Below are positions 17,211 to 24,992 of a DNA stretch of 64,000 bases, one piece after another; the stretch's first letter is position 1, and the number at the start of each line of letters is the position of its first letter. The notes under the pieces were generated by a model. The model was not told where the DNA came from and made no database searches. It saw only the letters and a program-made list of their open reading frames with translations. The position numbers and the translations under genes are program-made. The DNA comes from Erythrobacter sp. YJ-T3-07 (GTDB lineage Bacteria; Pseudomonadota; Alphaproteobacteria; Sphingomonadales; Sphingomonadaceae). The stretch is taken from assembly GCF_015999305.1 (NCBI RefSeq), contig NZ_JAEAGP010000001.1:1240001-1304000 (forward strand). The letters are read 5' to 3'.

Positions 17211-18836
17211 ATGACGATCCGCAAACTTTGGGCGGGCCTTGCCACCGCCGCCGCGCTCGGGCTGTCGGCCTGCGCGACCACGGGTGCAGACACGCCCGCT
17301 GCGCAGGCCAATAACGCGCCGCTCCTTTGGACAAGCTATGGCCCGGTGGTCGGCTCGCGCGAGGGTGAAAACGGGGAGGTCAACGTCTTCCGCGGCGTTC
17401 GCTACGCGGCATCGACCGAGGGGCGGCGCTTCCAGCGCGCGGCGGATCCGGAGCCGTGGTCGCAGCCGCTGGAGGCAACCCGATTCGGCAGCGAATGCCC
17501 GCAGATCCCGTCGCCCGATGTGCCCGTCTTCGCCTCGTGGGCGAACACGGTCGGCACCAATGAAGACTGCCTGTTCCTCAACGTCTGGACGCGTGGCCTT
17601 GGCGACGGAAAGAAGCGCCCGATCATGGTCTGGCTTCACGGCGGCGGCTACGTCACCGGTTCGGGTTCGAGCAACGGGTATGATGGATCGCGGCTGGCGG
17701 AGCGGGGCGATGTGGTCGTGGTCACGCTCAACCACCGGCTCAACGCGCTGGGCTATTCGTACCTCGGCGGGCTGACCGACGATCCGAAATATGCCGATAG
17801 CGGCAACTTGGGCAGTCTCGATATCGTCAGGGCGCTTGAATGGGTGCGTGACCATGCGGACGCGATCGGCGGCGATGCCGGTAACGTCACGATCTTCGGC
17901 GAATCGGGCGGTGCCGCCAAGGTCTCCACCCTGATGGCGATGGAGGGTGCGCGCGGGCTGTTCCAGCGCGCCATCGCGCAGTCGGGATCGATGTCGCTCT
18001 CCGGCTTCACCCCGCGCGTGGGCACGCCGCTGGCGAAGGATCTGATGGCCACCGCCGGTGCCTCCAGCGTGGAAGAACTCGCCGCCATGCCGATCGAGGA
18101 CTTCATCGCGGCGATGATGAAATCGCGCAGCCGCGGCGCGTTCTATCGCCCGGTGGTGGATGGCCGATCGCTGACCCGCCAGCCTTACGCGCCCGATGCC
18201 AATCCGGTGAGCGCCGACATTCCGCTGCTGGTCGGCACCAATAACAACGAGATGCGCCTGCAGGGCGGCCTCGGCAGTCCGGAGAACTTTGCGCTGACAT
18301 GGGAACAGCTTCCGGCGAAGCTCAAGGCGTTTGCCGGGGATGCGGACGTGGAAGAGGTGATCGCAGGCATGCGCGCGGCGCATCCCGATTACGACGCGAG
18401 CGACGTGTTCTTCCAGGTCGCGACCTTCCGCAATTATCGCGGCACCGCGCTGTTGCAGGCAGAGCGCAAGAGCGAGCAGTCCGCTCCGGTCTACATGTAT
18501 AGGCTCGACTGGAAGACCCCGGTCGAAGGCGGGCGGCTGGAGACGCCGCACGCGCTCGATATCGCCTTCGTGTTCGACAATGTCGCGCGCTCGACCAGCT
18601 ATACCGGGCCCGAGATGGCGGAGACCCAGCGGATGGCCGACCTGATGGCCGATGCGTGGATCGCTTTCGCGCGCACCGGCAATCCGAACACACCGGCGCT
18701 TCCGCAATGGCCGACCTACGACATGCAGACCCGCGCGACGATGATCTTCGATCTCGATCCGCAGGTGGTGCAGGACCCGGACGGGGAAGAGCGCGAACTG
18801 CTCCAGCGGCTGCTGCCCGAGGGGCGCGGGCTCTAG
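17211..18836 (+). CDS. Type-B carboxylesterase lipoprotein
   Basis: 541-residue paralogue of the 14236-15819 esterase. The N-terminus MTIRKLWAGLATAAALGLSAC carries a lipobox, so it should be lipid-anchored at Cys21. The oxyanion loop is HGGGY (143-147), the nucleophile Ser232 in GESGGA, the probable acid Glu is in VGTNNNEM, and the His is in TPHALDIAF. The ribosome site is GGGAGAGGGG just before the ATG. It follows the DapA-like gene by 18 bp. A strong hairpin beyond the stop separates it from the convergent VOC gene. Confidence 0.93.
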   Translation: MTIRKLWAGLATAAALGLSACATTGADTPAAQANNAPLLWTSYGPVVGSREGENGEVNVFRGVRYAASTEGRRFQRAADPEPWSQPLEATRFGSECPQIPSPDVPVFASWANTVGTNEDCLFLNVWTRGLGDGKKRPIMVWLHGGGYVTGSGSSNGYDGSRLAERGDVVVVTLNHRLNALGYSYLGGLTDDPKYADSGNLGSLDIVRALEWVRDHADAIGGDAGNVTIFGESGGAAKVSTLMAMEGARGLFQRAIAQSGSMSLSGFTPRVGTPLAKDLMATAGASSVEELAAMPIEDFIAAMMKSRSRGAFYRPVVDGRSLTRQPYAPDANPVSADIPLLVGTNNNEMRLQGGLGSPENFALTWEQLPAKLKAFAGDADVEEVIAGMRAAHPDYDASDVFFQVATFRNYRGTALLQAERKSEQSAPVYMYRLDWKTPVEGGRLETPHALDIAFVFDNVARSTSYTGPEMAETQRMADLMADAWIAFARTGNPNTPALPQWPTYDMQTRATMIFDLDPQVVQDPDGEERELLQRLLPEGRGL

Positions 18837-18848
18837 GGCCTGACGATT

Positions 18849-18882
18849 GGAGGAGCGCGGCCCTTGGGCGCCGCGCTCCTCC
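18849..18882. terminator. Bidirectional hairpin terminator
   Basis: A perfect 13-bp stem (GGAGGAGCGCGGC / GCCGCGCTCCTCC) with an 8-nt loop lies between the convergent esterase (stop 18836) and VOC (stop 18883) genes. There is no long T-run, but position and strength favour a terminator. Confidence 0.7.
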
Positions 18883-19284
18883 TCAGCCTGCGGTGGCTGC
18901 CGCGCCCATCTGCATGATCTCGATCTCGTGGCCCTCGGGCGCGCGAACGAAGGCGATCCGCGCGGGGCCGAATTGAACGGTCTCGCCCTTCTGCTTCGCT
19001 CCGGCGGCAAGCGCGCGGGCCAGGTCGGCATCGAGATCGCGTGAGACCATGCCCACCGGGCCGTAGCCGTTGCCGGTGTCGATCGCGCGGCCATCCTTCC
19101 AGTGGAACAGGACGATCGTGGTCGAACCCTTCGCGCCGGTCATCACGTGTTCGCGGAAGTTCGGCGTGTCGACCGTGTCGGCGTGCTTCAGGCCGAACCC
19201 GCTTTCGAAGAAGGCGGTCGCGGCGTCGATGTCGGCCACCGTCAGTTTGACGAAGGTGAACAGGGCGGGCTTGGTCGTGCTCAT
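18883..19284 (-). CDS. VOC-family (glyoxalase/dioxygenase fold) protein
   Basis: 133-residue single-domain VOC protein. It has the beta-alpha-beta-beta-beta pattern with FTFVKLTVADIDAATAFFESGFGLK at the start and ARIAFVRAPEGHEIEIMQM at the end, where the final Glu is a typical metal ligand. The Gly-rich middle NGYGPVGMVSRDLDADLARALAAGA fits the second half. Glyoxalase I, epimerase and extradiol dioxygenase cannot be told apart by eye. The start codon overlaps the stop of the TesB-like gene in an ATGA, so the two are cotranslated, TesB first. Confidence 0.85.
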   Translation of the reverse strand: MSTTKPALFTFVKLTVADIDAATAFFESGFGLKHADTVDTPNFREHVMTGAKGSTTIVLFHWKDGRAIDTGNGYGPVGMVSRDLDADLARALAAGAKQKGETVQFGPARIAFVRAPEGHEIEIMQMGAAATAG

Positions 19285-20192
19285 TGAGAGTCCTTTCGTG
19301 CATCACTTCTGGGTCGCATCAGGCTCTCCTGCGCGACGGTGGCAACCATCCGGCCATCGAGATCGTAGAAGTGCCCGCGATTGAGGCCCCGCGCGTGGCC
19401 TGCCCACGGGCTCTCGGTCGCGAACAGGTGCCACTGGTCGAAATCGGGCGTCTCGTGAAACCACACCGCATGGTCGAGCGAGGCGGCCTGTACGCGATCG
19501 CTGCCGGGCCGGATGCCGTGCGGGAGCAGCGCATTGCGCAGGAACATCATGTCCGACGCATAGCCAAGCAGCGCGCGCTGGAGCAGCGGATCGGCCCCGG
19601 TCGGCTCGCGCATCCGCATCCACACCGCGGTCTTCGCTTCGCGTCCTTCGGAACCGAACAGCAGCCCCGGATCGATCGGGACGATCTCTATCGGGCGCTT
19701 CTGCAACCGCTCGACGATCGGGACGCTCGCCGCCTTGGCATTGCCTTTGCGCCATGCCTCCAGCCCGGCCAGCGCCGCGTCGATGTCGAGCGGGAAGGGC
19801 GCAAGGGCGGTGTGCCGGAACCCGTCCTCCTCGACATGGAACGACACGGTCATGGTGAAGATGAGGCGGTCGTCCTGAAAGCCGTCGACCCGGCGCACCG
19901 CGAAGCTGCGTCCGGAAGATAGCTGGGTGACGGTGTAGCGGACGGGATGCGCGCTCGATCCGGCCTTCAGGAAATGGGCATGCAGGGAATGGGGCAGGCG
20001 GGCGCCATCCTCCACCGCCGATGCCGCGAGCAGCGCCTGCGCAATGGCGTGGCCGCCAAACAGGCGCGGCCCCATGGCCGGGCCGGAGCGCCCTTCGAAA
20101 GTCGCGGTATCGACCGCTTCGAGCGCAAGGATTTTGACAAGATCGACGATGTTGAGCCTCCCCCAAGTTCTCCATACCGGATATTCAGCCAT
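19281..20192 (-). CDS. Acyl-CoA thioesterase II (TesB-like)
   Basis: Double-hotdog thioesterase, 303 residues from the ATG at 20192 (MAEYPVWRTWGRLNIVDLVKILALE); E. coli TesB has 286. The first hotdog carries GPRLFGGHAIAQALLAA and LPHSLHAHFLKAGSSAHPVRYTV; the second has SLDHAVWFHETPDFDQWHLFATESPWAGHARGLNRGHFYDLDGRMVATVAQESLMR, which are TesB signatures with the usual catalytic Asp and Gln region. It would hydrolyse acyl-CoA thioesters. It is divergent from the amidohydrolase gene and overlaps the VOC gene by 4 nt. A longer frame back to 20303 would cover the amidohydrolase promoter and is rejected. Confidence 0.92.
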   Translation of the reverse strand: MAEYPVWRTWGRLNIVDLVKILALEAVDTATFEGRSGPAMGPRLFGGHAIAQALLAASAVEDGARLPHSLHAHFLKAGSSAHPVRYTVTQLSSGRSFAVRRVDGFQDDRLIFTMTVSFHVEEDGFRHTALAPFPLDIDAALAGLEAWRKGNAKAASVPIVERLQKRPIEIVPIDPGLLFGSEGREAKTAVWMRMREPTGADPLLQRALLGYASDMMFLRNALLPHGIRPGSDRVQAASLDHAVWFHETPDFDQWHLFATESPWAGHARGLNRGHFYDLDGRMVATVAQESLMRPRSDARKDSQ

Positions 20193-20263
20193 GCCGCCGA
20201 TAGCAAGCCGCTGCGGCGAAATGTGCCAAACTTCGCTTTGCAGGGGCTTTCGTTCACCACCGT

Positions 20264-20282
20264 TGACACTGTAACAACTAGT
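20264..20282 (-). promoter_or_regulatory. Shared 19-bp upstream motif, site 3
   Basis: On the plus strand TGACACTGTAACAACTAGT, between divergent TesB-like and amidohydrolase genes. It matches the motifs at 15847-15865 and 23114-23132 at 12 shared positions, and 24931-24949 on the opposite strand at 14 of 19. ACACT/AGTGT also form an inverted repeat here. Preceded by T it forms a TTGACA hexamer at 20263-20268, a possible -35 box for the amidohydrolase. Confidence 0.5.
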
Positions 20283-20318
20283 GTGACAATGTACGACGGG
20301 CAACGCAGGGAGAAGCTG

Positions 20319-21497
20319 ATGACCTATACCAAGGGCCGGATCGTGAACGATGCCGATTCACACACGATGGAAACGCAGGACTGGCTCGCCGCCCATCTCG
20401 AAGGCGAGTACAAGGAGATGTATTCGCAGGTCTATTCGAAGCGCGAGGGCGGCGACCGGATCGTCAAGATGATCGACGCCGCCAAGGCGCGCAAGAGCGA
20501 CCCCGAAGCACGCGCCAAGGCGCTGGAGAACCCCATTGAAGGTGCCAAAGGCTGGCTAGGCTATGGCGGGTTCGACAAGGAGGAACGCGTCGAAGCGCTC
20601 GATTGGCTTGGCTTCCAGAGCCAGCTGGTCTTTCCCACCTTCGGGCTGGGGGCGATCACCAGGGCGGAGAGCGACGACCAGCGCTATGCCGCGGCTACCG
20701 CGCTGAACAAGGCGCAGCAGGAATTCTGCGATGCCGACGCGCGCATGGACTGCGTCGCCTTCACCCCGCTCGACGATCCCGAGCGCGGCCTTGCCGAGGC
20801 GAAGCGCGCGGTGAGCGCGGGTGCGAAAGCAGTGATGTTCAGCGCCGGGCCGGCGGGCGACAAGAGCCCCGGGCACCCCGATTTCGATCCGTTCTGGCAG
20901 TTCCTGCAGGACAACAAAATCCCCTTCATGCTGCATATCGGCCCGGGCACGAAGACCCAGCCGACCAAGTTCCGCAACAATGGGCGCGAGCGTGCGGCGG
21001 ACCTGCACGGCGGGGGCGAGAACCTGCGTTTTCCGGACTTCATGTGCCTGTGGTACGCGCCGCAGGAATTCCTCACCGCGATGGTCTATGACGGCGTGTT
21101 CCAGCGCTTTCCCGATCTGCGCGGTGGCGTGATCGAGAGCGGGGCGGGCTGGGTGCCCGAGTTTCTGCGCATGCTCGACCACGGCTGGTACTCGTTCAAC
21201 AAGACCGACCAGTACCTGAAGGACATGGACCTGATGCCGTCGGAGTACCTCAAGCGCGCGGTCCGCTTCACGCCGTTCCCGAACGAGGACGTGGGCCACA
21301 TGATCCGCGACTCAGCGCCCGAGCTCTACCTATTCTCCAGCGACTATCCGCACCCCGAGGGGACGAAGGACCCGTACGGCAAGTTCGAAGCCTCGCTCGA
21401 AGGGTTCGACGAGGAGGTGAAGGACATGTTCTACCGCACCAACTACGACCACATGATGTACCGCAAGAGCGAAGCGCTGGCGCAAGCGGCCGAGTAA
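20319..21497 (+). CDS. Amidohydrolase-2 (ACMSD-type) family metal-dependent hydrolase/decarboxylase
   Basis: 392 residues from the ATG at 20319, which has AGGGAG 7 nt upstream; an in-frame ATG at 20289 is the alternative. The amidohydrolase-2 landmarks are the N-terminal DADSH (11-15), FMLHIGPGTK in the barrel core, and LFSSDYPHPEG near the end, where the Asp is the usual metal/catalytic residue. Relatives include 2-amino-3-carboxymuconate semialdehyde decarboxylase and many uncharacterised hydrolases or decarboxylases. No signal peptide is visible. It is divergent from the TesB-like/VOC pair and ends in a strong terminator. Whether it acts on a carboxyl group or an ester or lactone cannot be settled by sequence. 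Confidence 0.88.
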   Translation: MTYTKGRIVNDADSHTMETQDWLAAHLEGEYKEMYSQVYSKREGGDRIVKMIDAAKARKSDPEARAKALENPIEGAKGWLGYGGFDKEERVEALDWLGFQSQLVFPTFGLGAITRAESDDQRYAAATALNKAQQEFCDADARMDCVAFTPLDDPERGLAEAKRAVSAGAKAVMFSAGPAGDKSPGHPDFDPFWQFLQDNKIPFMLHIGPGTKTQPTKFRNNGRERAADLHGGGENLRFPDFMCLWYAPQEFLTAMVYDGVFQRFPDLRGGVIESGAGWVPEFLRMLDHGWYSFNKTDQYLKDMDLMPSEYLKRAVRFTPFPNEDVGHMIRDSAPELYLFSSDYPHPEGTKDPYGKFEASLEGFDEEVKDMFYRTNYDHMMYRKSEALAQAAE

Positions 21498-21516
21498 GCT
21501 TCCTCTCATGTCGACT

Positions 21517-21549
21517 GGGGGAGCATCCGCGCGGTGCTCCCCCTTTTTT
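21517..21549 (+). terminator. Rho-independent terminator after the amidohydrolase gene
   Basis: Perfect 9-bp stem GGGGGAGCA / TGCTCCCCC around a 9-nt loop, followed directly by TTTTTT. It also lies just beyond the stop of the leftward MmgE/PrpD gene at 21558. Confidence 0.92.
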
Positions 21550-21557
21550 GCCCGTCG

Positions 21558-23069
21558 TCAGGCGCTTCCGAAGCGCATCAGCTCGATGATCGGATCGACG
21601 CTCTCGACGCTGTCCAGCCCGTCGCATAGCGCAACCAGACGGTCTGCCTTGCGCGTGCCCAGCACCGGTTCGACCAGTTCGTGGGCCTTCACTTCCACTT
21701 CGGCTTTCGACAGCGGGTGGGTGGGGAAGCCGGGAACATAGGGCACATAGCGTTCCTCGCGCGTCCCGTCCTTGCGGACCAGCGTGACCCGCGCGCTTTC
21801 GGTGCGGTCCTCGCCCTCGCCGGTCTCCTGCGCCTCGTCGCGCACCACCGTCACCTTGCGCGCGAAGGCCTGTGCCGCCGTGTCGCTCTCCTGCCGCTCG
21901 AGCGATTGCGCGGAGACGAAATCCAGCCGCCCGTCGAGCATTATGATCGCGGCGAGATAGGGGATGTTGAGCGCGGGCATGTTCGCGCGCTCGAAAGTCG
22001 CCGCCTCGCCGGGCATGGCCACGGTGATGCTCGCCACCTCGTCGGGCATCACGCTCTTGCGCAGGTCGAGCAGCGCGCGGATCGCGGGCTGTGTCGGCCC
22101 GCCCACGGGATAGCGTTTCATCGCTGAGAGCGACAATTCGTAATGCTCGTGCAGGCCATCGACCAGCGAGGCGTGGTTTGCGCCTTCGCCCTGGAATGCG
22201 CGCCAGCGGAACCAGGCGCTCTCGTTGTCGAAGCTGGCGGGTACGCCGGTGAAGCCAAGCTTCGCCATCATCGCTGCCTGCAACCCGTTGCGCGCGCCCA
22301 TGCCGCCGAAGACGAAGGCTTTCTCCACGTGCCGCACGTCGAGCAGCCATTGCCACGAGCCCGATGCCTGCTGCGCGCAATAGGCCAGCATGTGATCGAC
22401 CTGCCCCGCCGACAGCCCCAGCAACGGGGCGGCGGCTGCGGCTGCGCCGAAAGTGGGCGCGACGCCGTGGTTGGCGAGCCCTGCGAGATAGAGGTTGCGC
22501 GTGCCGATCGCCTTGGGGAGCCTGCCCGCGATCTCGTACCCCGCAGTCACCGCGCCGACCAGATCGGCACCGGTGCGCTTCTTGAGGCGCGCGGCCTCCA
22601 GCGCCGTGGGCACGATGGCGGGGCCCGGCTGGACATAGGCCGAGGGGATGAAGTCGTTGATCTCCGCCGCGTGCGCCGTCATCGCCGAGGCGAACACGGC
22701 ATCGACCGGAGAGGCCGTCTCGCGCGATGCGAGGATCGGGCTCCCGCCGCCCGGCGACATGGCAACGGCATAACGGCGGCCAAGCTTTGCGGCTTCGAGC
22801 GGCTGGCAGGCCACGATCGCGGCGAGCGTATCGAGGACGTGGAGCCGCGCGCGCTCGCGGATTGCGGCGGGGATGGAATGGCTTGCCGCTCCGGCGATGT
22901 AGCCGGTCAGAGCGGGGGTGATCTCGCGCCATTCCGGTGCCCCGGAAACCGGCGCGACAGTCGCCTGGCGAGCGGCCAGCGCCGGGGCCGAGACTGCCAG
23001 CGCACCCGCCGCCGATCCCGCCTTGATAAGTCCGCGCCGTGTCATGCCCCTGTCGATACCCTCGCTCAC
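21558..23069 (-). CDS. MmgE/PrpD-family protein with Tat signal
   Basis: About 503 residues. GTG at 23069 is chosen because GAGGGAGA lies 6-7 nt upstream; ATG at 23045 is the other option. Either start leaves MTRRGLIKAGSAAGALAVSAPALA, a near-consensus Tat signal. The mature part is MmgE/PrpD-like (2-methylcitrate dehydratase superfamily): ERARLHVLDTLAAIVACQ, the region around TAHAAEINDFIPSAY where the family keeps its HxxD-type residues, and KRYPVGGPTQPAIRALLDL near the middle. The family includes dehydratases, cis-aconitate decarboxylase and epimerases. Export of such an enzyme is uncommon and parallels the exported DapA-like protein. It is divergent from a TetR gene and preceded by the shared 19-bp motif. 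Confidence 0.88.
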   Translation of the reverse strand: MSEGIDRGMTRRGLIKAGSAAGALAVSAPALAARQATVAPVSGAPEWREITPALTGYIAGAASHSIPAAIRERARLHVLDTLAAIVACQPLEAAKLGRRYAVAMSPGGGSPILASRETASPVDAVFASAMTAHAAEINDFIPSAYVQPGPAIVPTALEAARLKKRTGADLVGAVTAGYEIAGRLPKAIGTRNLYLAGLANHGVAPTFGAAAAAAPLLGLSAGQVDHMLAYCAQQASGSWQWLLDVRHVEKAFVFGGMGARNGLQAAMMAKLGFTGVPASFDNESAWFRWRAFQGEGANHASLVDGLHEHYELSLSAMKRYPVGGPTQPAIRALLDLRKSVMPDEVASITVAMPGEAATFERANMPALNIPYLAAIIMLDGRLDFVSAQSLERQESDTAAQAFARKVTVVRDEAQETGEGEDRTESARVTLVRKDGTREERYVPYVPGFPTHPLSKAEVEVKAHELVEPVLGTRKADRLVALCDGLDSVESVDPIIELMRFGSA

Positions 23070-23113
23070 CCCGGTTCTCCCTCTCTTGACGCGCAGGGTG
23101 CCGAGACGGCCTC

Positions 23114-23132
23114 TGACAGTCAAACCAATAGT
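23114..23132 (-). promoter_or_regulatory. Shared 19-bp upstream motif, site 2
   Basis: On the plus strand TGACAGTCAAACCAATAGT, in the divergent region between the MmgE/PrpD gene (start 23069) and a TetR gene (start about 23199). Read on the minus strand it points to MmgE/PrpD, 44 bp upstream of the start. Confidence 0.5.
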
Positions 23133-23198
23133 AATGAAGCGTGGGAGAGTGGGCGTGGCGACCTTGCCAATTTCGTGAGTGCGCGGCACAGCGGGGGC

Positions 23199-23792
23199 AT
23201 GGAAGCCATGCCGGCAGAGGGTGATCGCGAGCAGCAACTGCTCGACGCAGCGCAGACGCTGATCCGCGAAGGCCGGACACTCAACATCTCGCTGGGCGAG
23301 GTGGCCGACCGGGTCGGGGTCAGTCGCAGCCTCCTCTACGTCTATTTCGACGGTGTTCCGGCGATCATCGACGCGCTGTTCCTCCAGCATCTGGACCGGC
23401 TGGCGGCGCGCGTTCTGCCTGCACTGGATTGCGCACAGGCGGGTTACCGTGAGCGTGCCAGCGCGGCCTATGCCGCCTATCTCGACTACCTGATCGAGAG
23501 CGGGCCGATCCTGCAGCTGATCCTGCGCGAACGGCATCAGGACAGTCCGCTCGGCGCGGAGAGCCAGCGGCAGTTTCGCCGCCTGCTGCGGCGCGTTGCC
23601 GAGGATACGCGCCGTGCGCTCAGCCTGGCGCCGCGCGAGGCTTTCGTCCTGCTCGAACTCACCGCCGGGATACCCGAGGCGCTGGCGCGTCTGGTGCGCG
23701 GTGGCGAGATCGACCGGGATACGGCCCATGCGACCTGCCGACGGCTGGTCACCGCCTCGGTAGACGGGTTCGCTGTCGCCCCGACGACCTAG
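23199..23792 (+). CDS. TetR-family regulator
   Basis: 197 residues from the ATG at 23199; GTG at 23175 and ATG at 23208 are in-frame alternatives with equally weak ribosome sites. The N-terminal DNA-binding domain is clear: REQQLLDAAQTLIREGRTLNISLGEVADRVGVSRSLLYVYFDGVPAIIDALF. The C-terminal half is helical with ILQLILRERHQDSPLGAESQ. It is divergent from MmgE/PrpD and converges on the next regulator gene, with which it overlaps by 4 nt at the stop codons (CTAG, 23789-23792). It is a candidate to bind the 19-bp motif in its own promoter region. Confidence 0.88.
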   Translation: MEAMPAEGDREQQLLDAAQTLIREGRTLNISLGEVADRVGVSRSLLYVYFDGVPAIIDALFLQHLDRLAARVLPALDCAQAGYRERASAAYAAYLDYLIESGPILQLILRERHQDSPLGAESQRQFRRLLRRVAEDTRRALSLAPREAFVLLELTAGIPEALARLVRGGEIDRDTAHATCRRLVTASVDGFAVAPTT

Positions 23793-24637
23793 CTGGCTTC
23801 CGTGGCGAGGGTGTCGCCGCTGTGGACCCCGGCCATTATCACGGTGAGGCAGATTTCCTCGACCATCGCGAAGGGCGCGCGCCTGCTGGCGACGATACCG
23901 CCCGCCTTCAGACTGACCGCAGCCAGTGCGGCGGTCGATGCGCGCGCGCTCTGCAGGTCCATCTTGCGCTTTCCGACCAGCTGCTGGAGGATCGGCGCGC
24001 GCGCCGCATTGCTCTGCGCGACCCATTCGGGCTTCAGCGCATCGCGGACCTCGGGCGTGCGCAGCAGCATTTGCAGCAAGGGCCCGCGCTGCGCAGCTTC
24101 GTGCAGATAGCCGATGGTCGAAAGCATCACCCGGGTCTGATGGTTCGTGCCGCGCGCGATCCGCTTGCGCCGCTGGGTTTCCTGGGTCGCGATCTCGCGC
24201 CGCGCGAGCGCCAGCAGCAGCTCGGTCCGTCCGCCGAAGCAGTTGTGAACCTGGGTCTCGCTGATCCCGGCAAGCCGCGCGACCTCGCGGATCGTCACCG
24301 CCGACAGCCCTTCCTTGAGCGCAAGCTGGCTGGCCGTGTCCATCAGGTGCTGGCGCCGCTCCTCGGCCGACATGCGCGTGCGGGTGCCGGGCGACTTGCG
24401 TGGCTGCCGTTGGCCGAGGGCGAAGGTCTCGCTCAGGCCGATCGGGGCGGGGGGCAGGTCGGGGCGCGGGTCGCGCGCGGATGCGCTGCGGGTCCAGTGC
24501 GATCGCGGCGGGCGCGGAATGTCGAGCCGGTCGCAGATCTTGGCGAGGCCATTGCCGGTCAGGCCATAGCGGGCGGCGACCGACCCCATGGGTTCGGACC
24601 ATATTCGTTCGAACAGCTCGGCGCGGGTCAGTTCCAT
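23789..24637 (-). CDS. TetR-type regulator with an extra N-terminal helical domain
   Basis: 282 residues from the ATG at 24637, longer than a typical TetR protein (about 200). The TetR DNA-binding domain is internal, at about residues 95-145 (AEERRQHLMDTASQLALKEGLSAVTIREVARLAGISETQVHNCFGGRTELLLALA). Residues 1-50 are a separate unit, LTRAELFERIWSEPMGSVAARYGLTGNGLAKICDRLDIPRPPRSHWTR. It resembles a small HTH-like module of otherwise unannotated proteins whose pattern is LYxxVWSEPM...GVS...L.K.C....IPxPPRGYW (recalled from memory). A Pro/Arg-rich linker joins the two. The protein may therefore read two DNA half-sites or bind another partner. It is encoded upstream of the third esterase, on the opposite strand. 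Confidence 0.85.
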   Translation of the reverse strand: MELTRAELFERIWSEPMGSVAARYGLTGNGLAKICDRLDIPRPPRSHWTRSASARDPRPDLPPAPIGLSETFALGQRQPRKSPGTRTRMSAEERRQHLMDTASQLALKEGLSAVTIREVARLAGISETQVHNCFGGRTELLLALARREIATQETQRRKRIARGTNHQTRVMLSTIGYLHEAAQRGPLLQMLLRTPEVRDALKPEWVAQSNAARAPILQQLVGKRKMDLQSARASTAALAAVSLKAGGIVASRRAPFAMVEEICLTVIMAGVHSGDTLATEAS

Positions 24638-24704
24638 GGTCGCTTGGATATTCCCATCGTCACCGGTGTGTCCAGCCGCAGGAGCGCTGCGCGCCGATCG
24701 CCAG

Positions 24705-24831
24705 CCTGACACACCTGACACACTGTCCAGGGGGAGAAAACGTCCCCTTCCGGGGGTGCGCCTTTCGAATCCGGTCTCCGGCCATCCGGTGCAGCCCGTC
24801 CTAGCGCGAATGGCGAGCTGTAGGACAGCGC
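24705..24831 (-). repeat. Intergenic repeat element, copy 2 (inverted relative to copy 1)
   Basis: Reverse-strand counterpart of 14091-14226. GCGCTGTCCTACA is at 24831-24819, CGCGCTAG at 24808-24801, and a 40-nt block at 24744-24705 matches the 41-nt block of copy 1 with one substitution and one missing base. Spacing between blocks is alike (9 and 65 nt in copy 1, 10 and 56 nt here). The sequence between the blocks is diverged, so this is an old or structure-constrained repeat rather than a recent duplication. Confidence 0.75.
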
Positions 24832-24930
24832 CCCGGTGGCTCCGCTGCCCGCACATGCCGCGGGTGGGCGTCATGGCATGTGCAGGCTTGTAAAAAATCC
24901 GTCTCGATATCGTACCCGATATTCGAATAT

Positions 24931-24949
24931 GCTTGTTGTTAGATTGTAA
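24931..24949 (+). promoter_or_regulatory. Shared 19-bp upstream motif, site 4
   Basis: GCTTGTTGTTAGATTGTAA matches the minus-strand reading of the site at 20264-20282 in 14 of 19 positions. It lies 43 bp before the start of the third esterase and points to it, the same orientation that the other three sites have to the first esterase, MmgE/PrpD and TesB-like genes. Confidence 0.4.
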
Positions 24950-24992
24950 ATGGTGCGCTATGACGGTTGGAAATAAGGATGTGGAGGGGAGA

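Larger units (their letters stand above)
24638..24992. other. 355-bp non-coding region between regulator and esterase genes
   Basis: No credible coding frame. It holds copy 2 of the intergenic repeat (24705-24831), a GC-rich stretch with CCCGCACATGCCGCGGGTGG, then an AT-rich stretch at about 24893-24960 that is probably the promoter of the esterase at 24993. That stretch includes ATATCG/CGATAT around 24906-24921 and the 19-bp motif at 24931-24949. Confidence 0.7.

Noticed and set aside
16257..19094. Minus-strand open frame of 945 codons opposite the DapA-like and esterase genes
   Set aside because: It spans two convincing plus-strand genes and a terminator and has only low-complexity Arg/His-rich text.
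21558..24602. A single 1,014-codon minus-strand frame covering MmgE/PrpD plus upstream DNA
   Set aside because: The upstream half lies opposite the TetR gene at 23199 and within the fused regulator gene at 23789, in the wrong frame. The real gene begins at the Tat signal near 23069.
14091..24831. The two inverted intergenic repeats as terminal inverted repeats of a transposon
   Set aside because: No transposase, recombinase or target duplication was seen, and the internal sequence between blocks is diverged. They are kept only as a repeat element.
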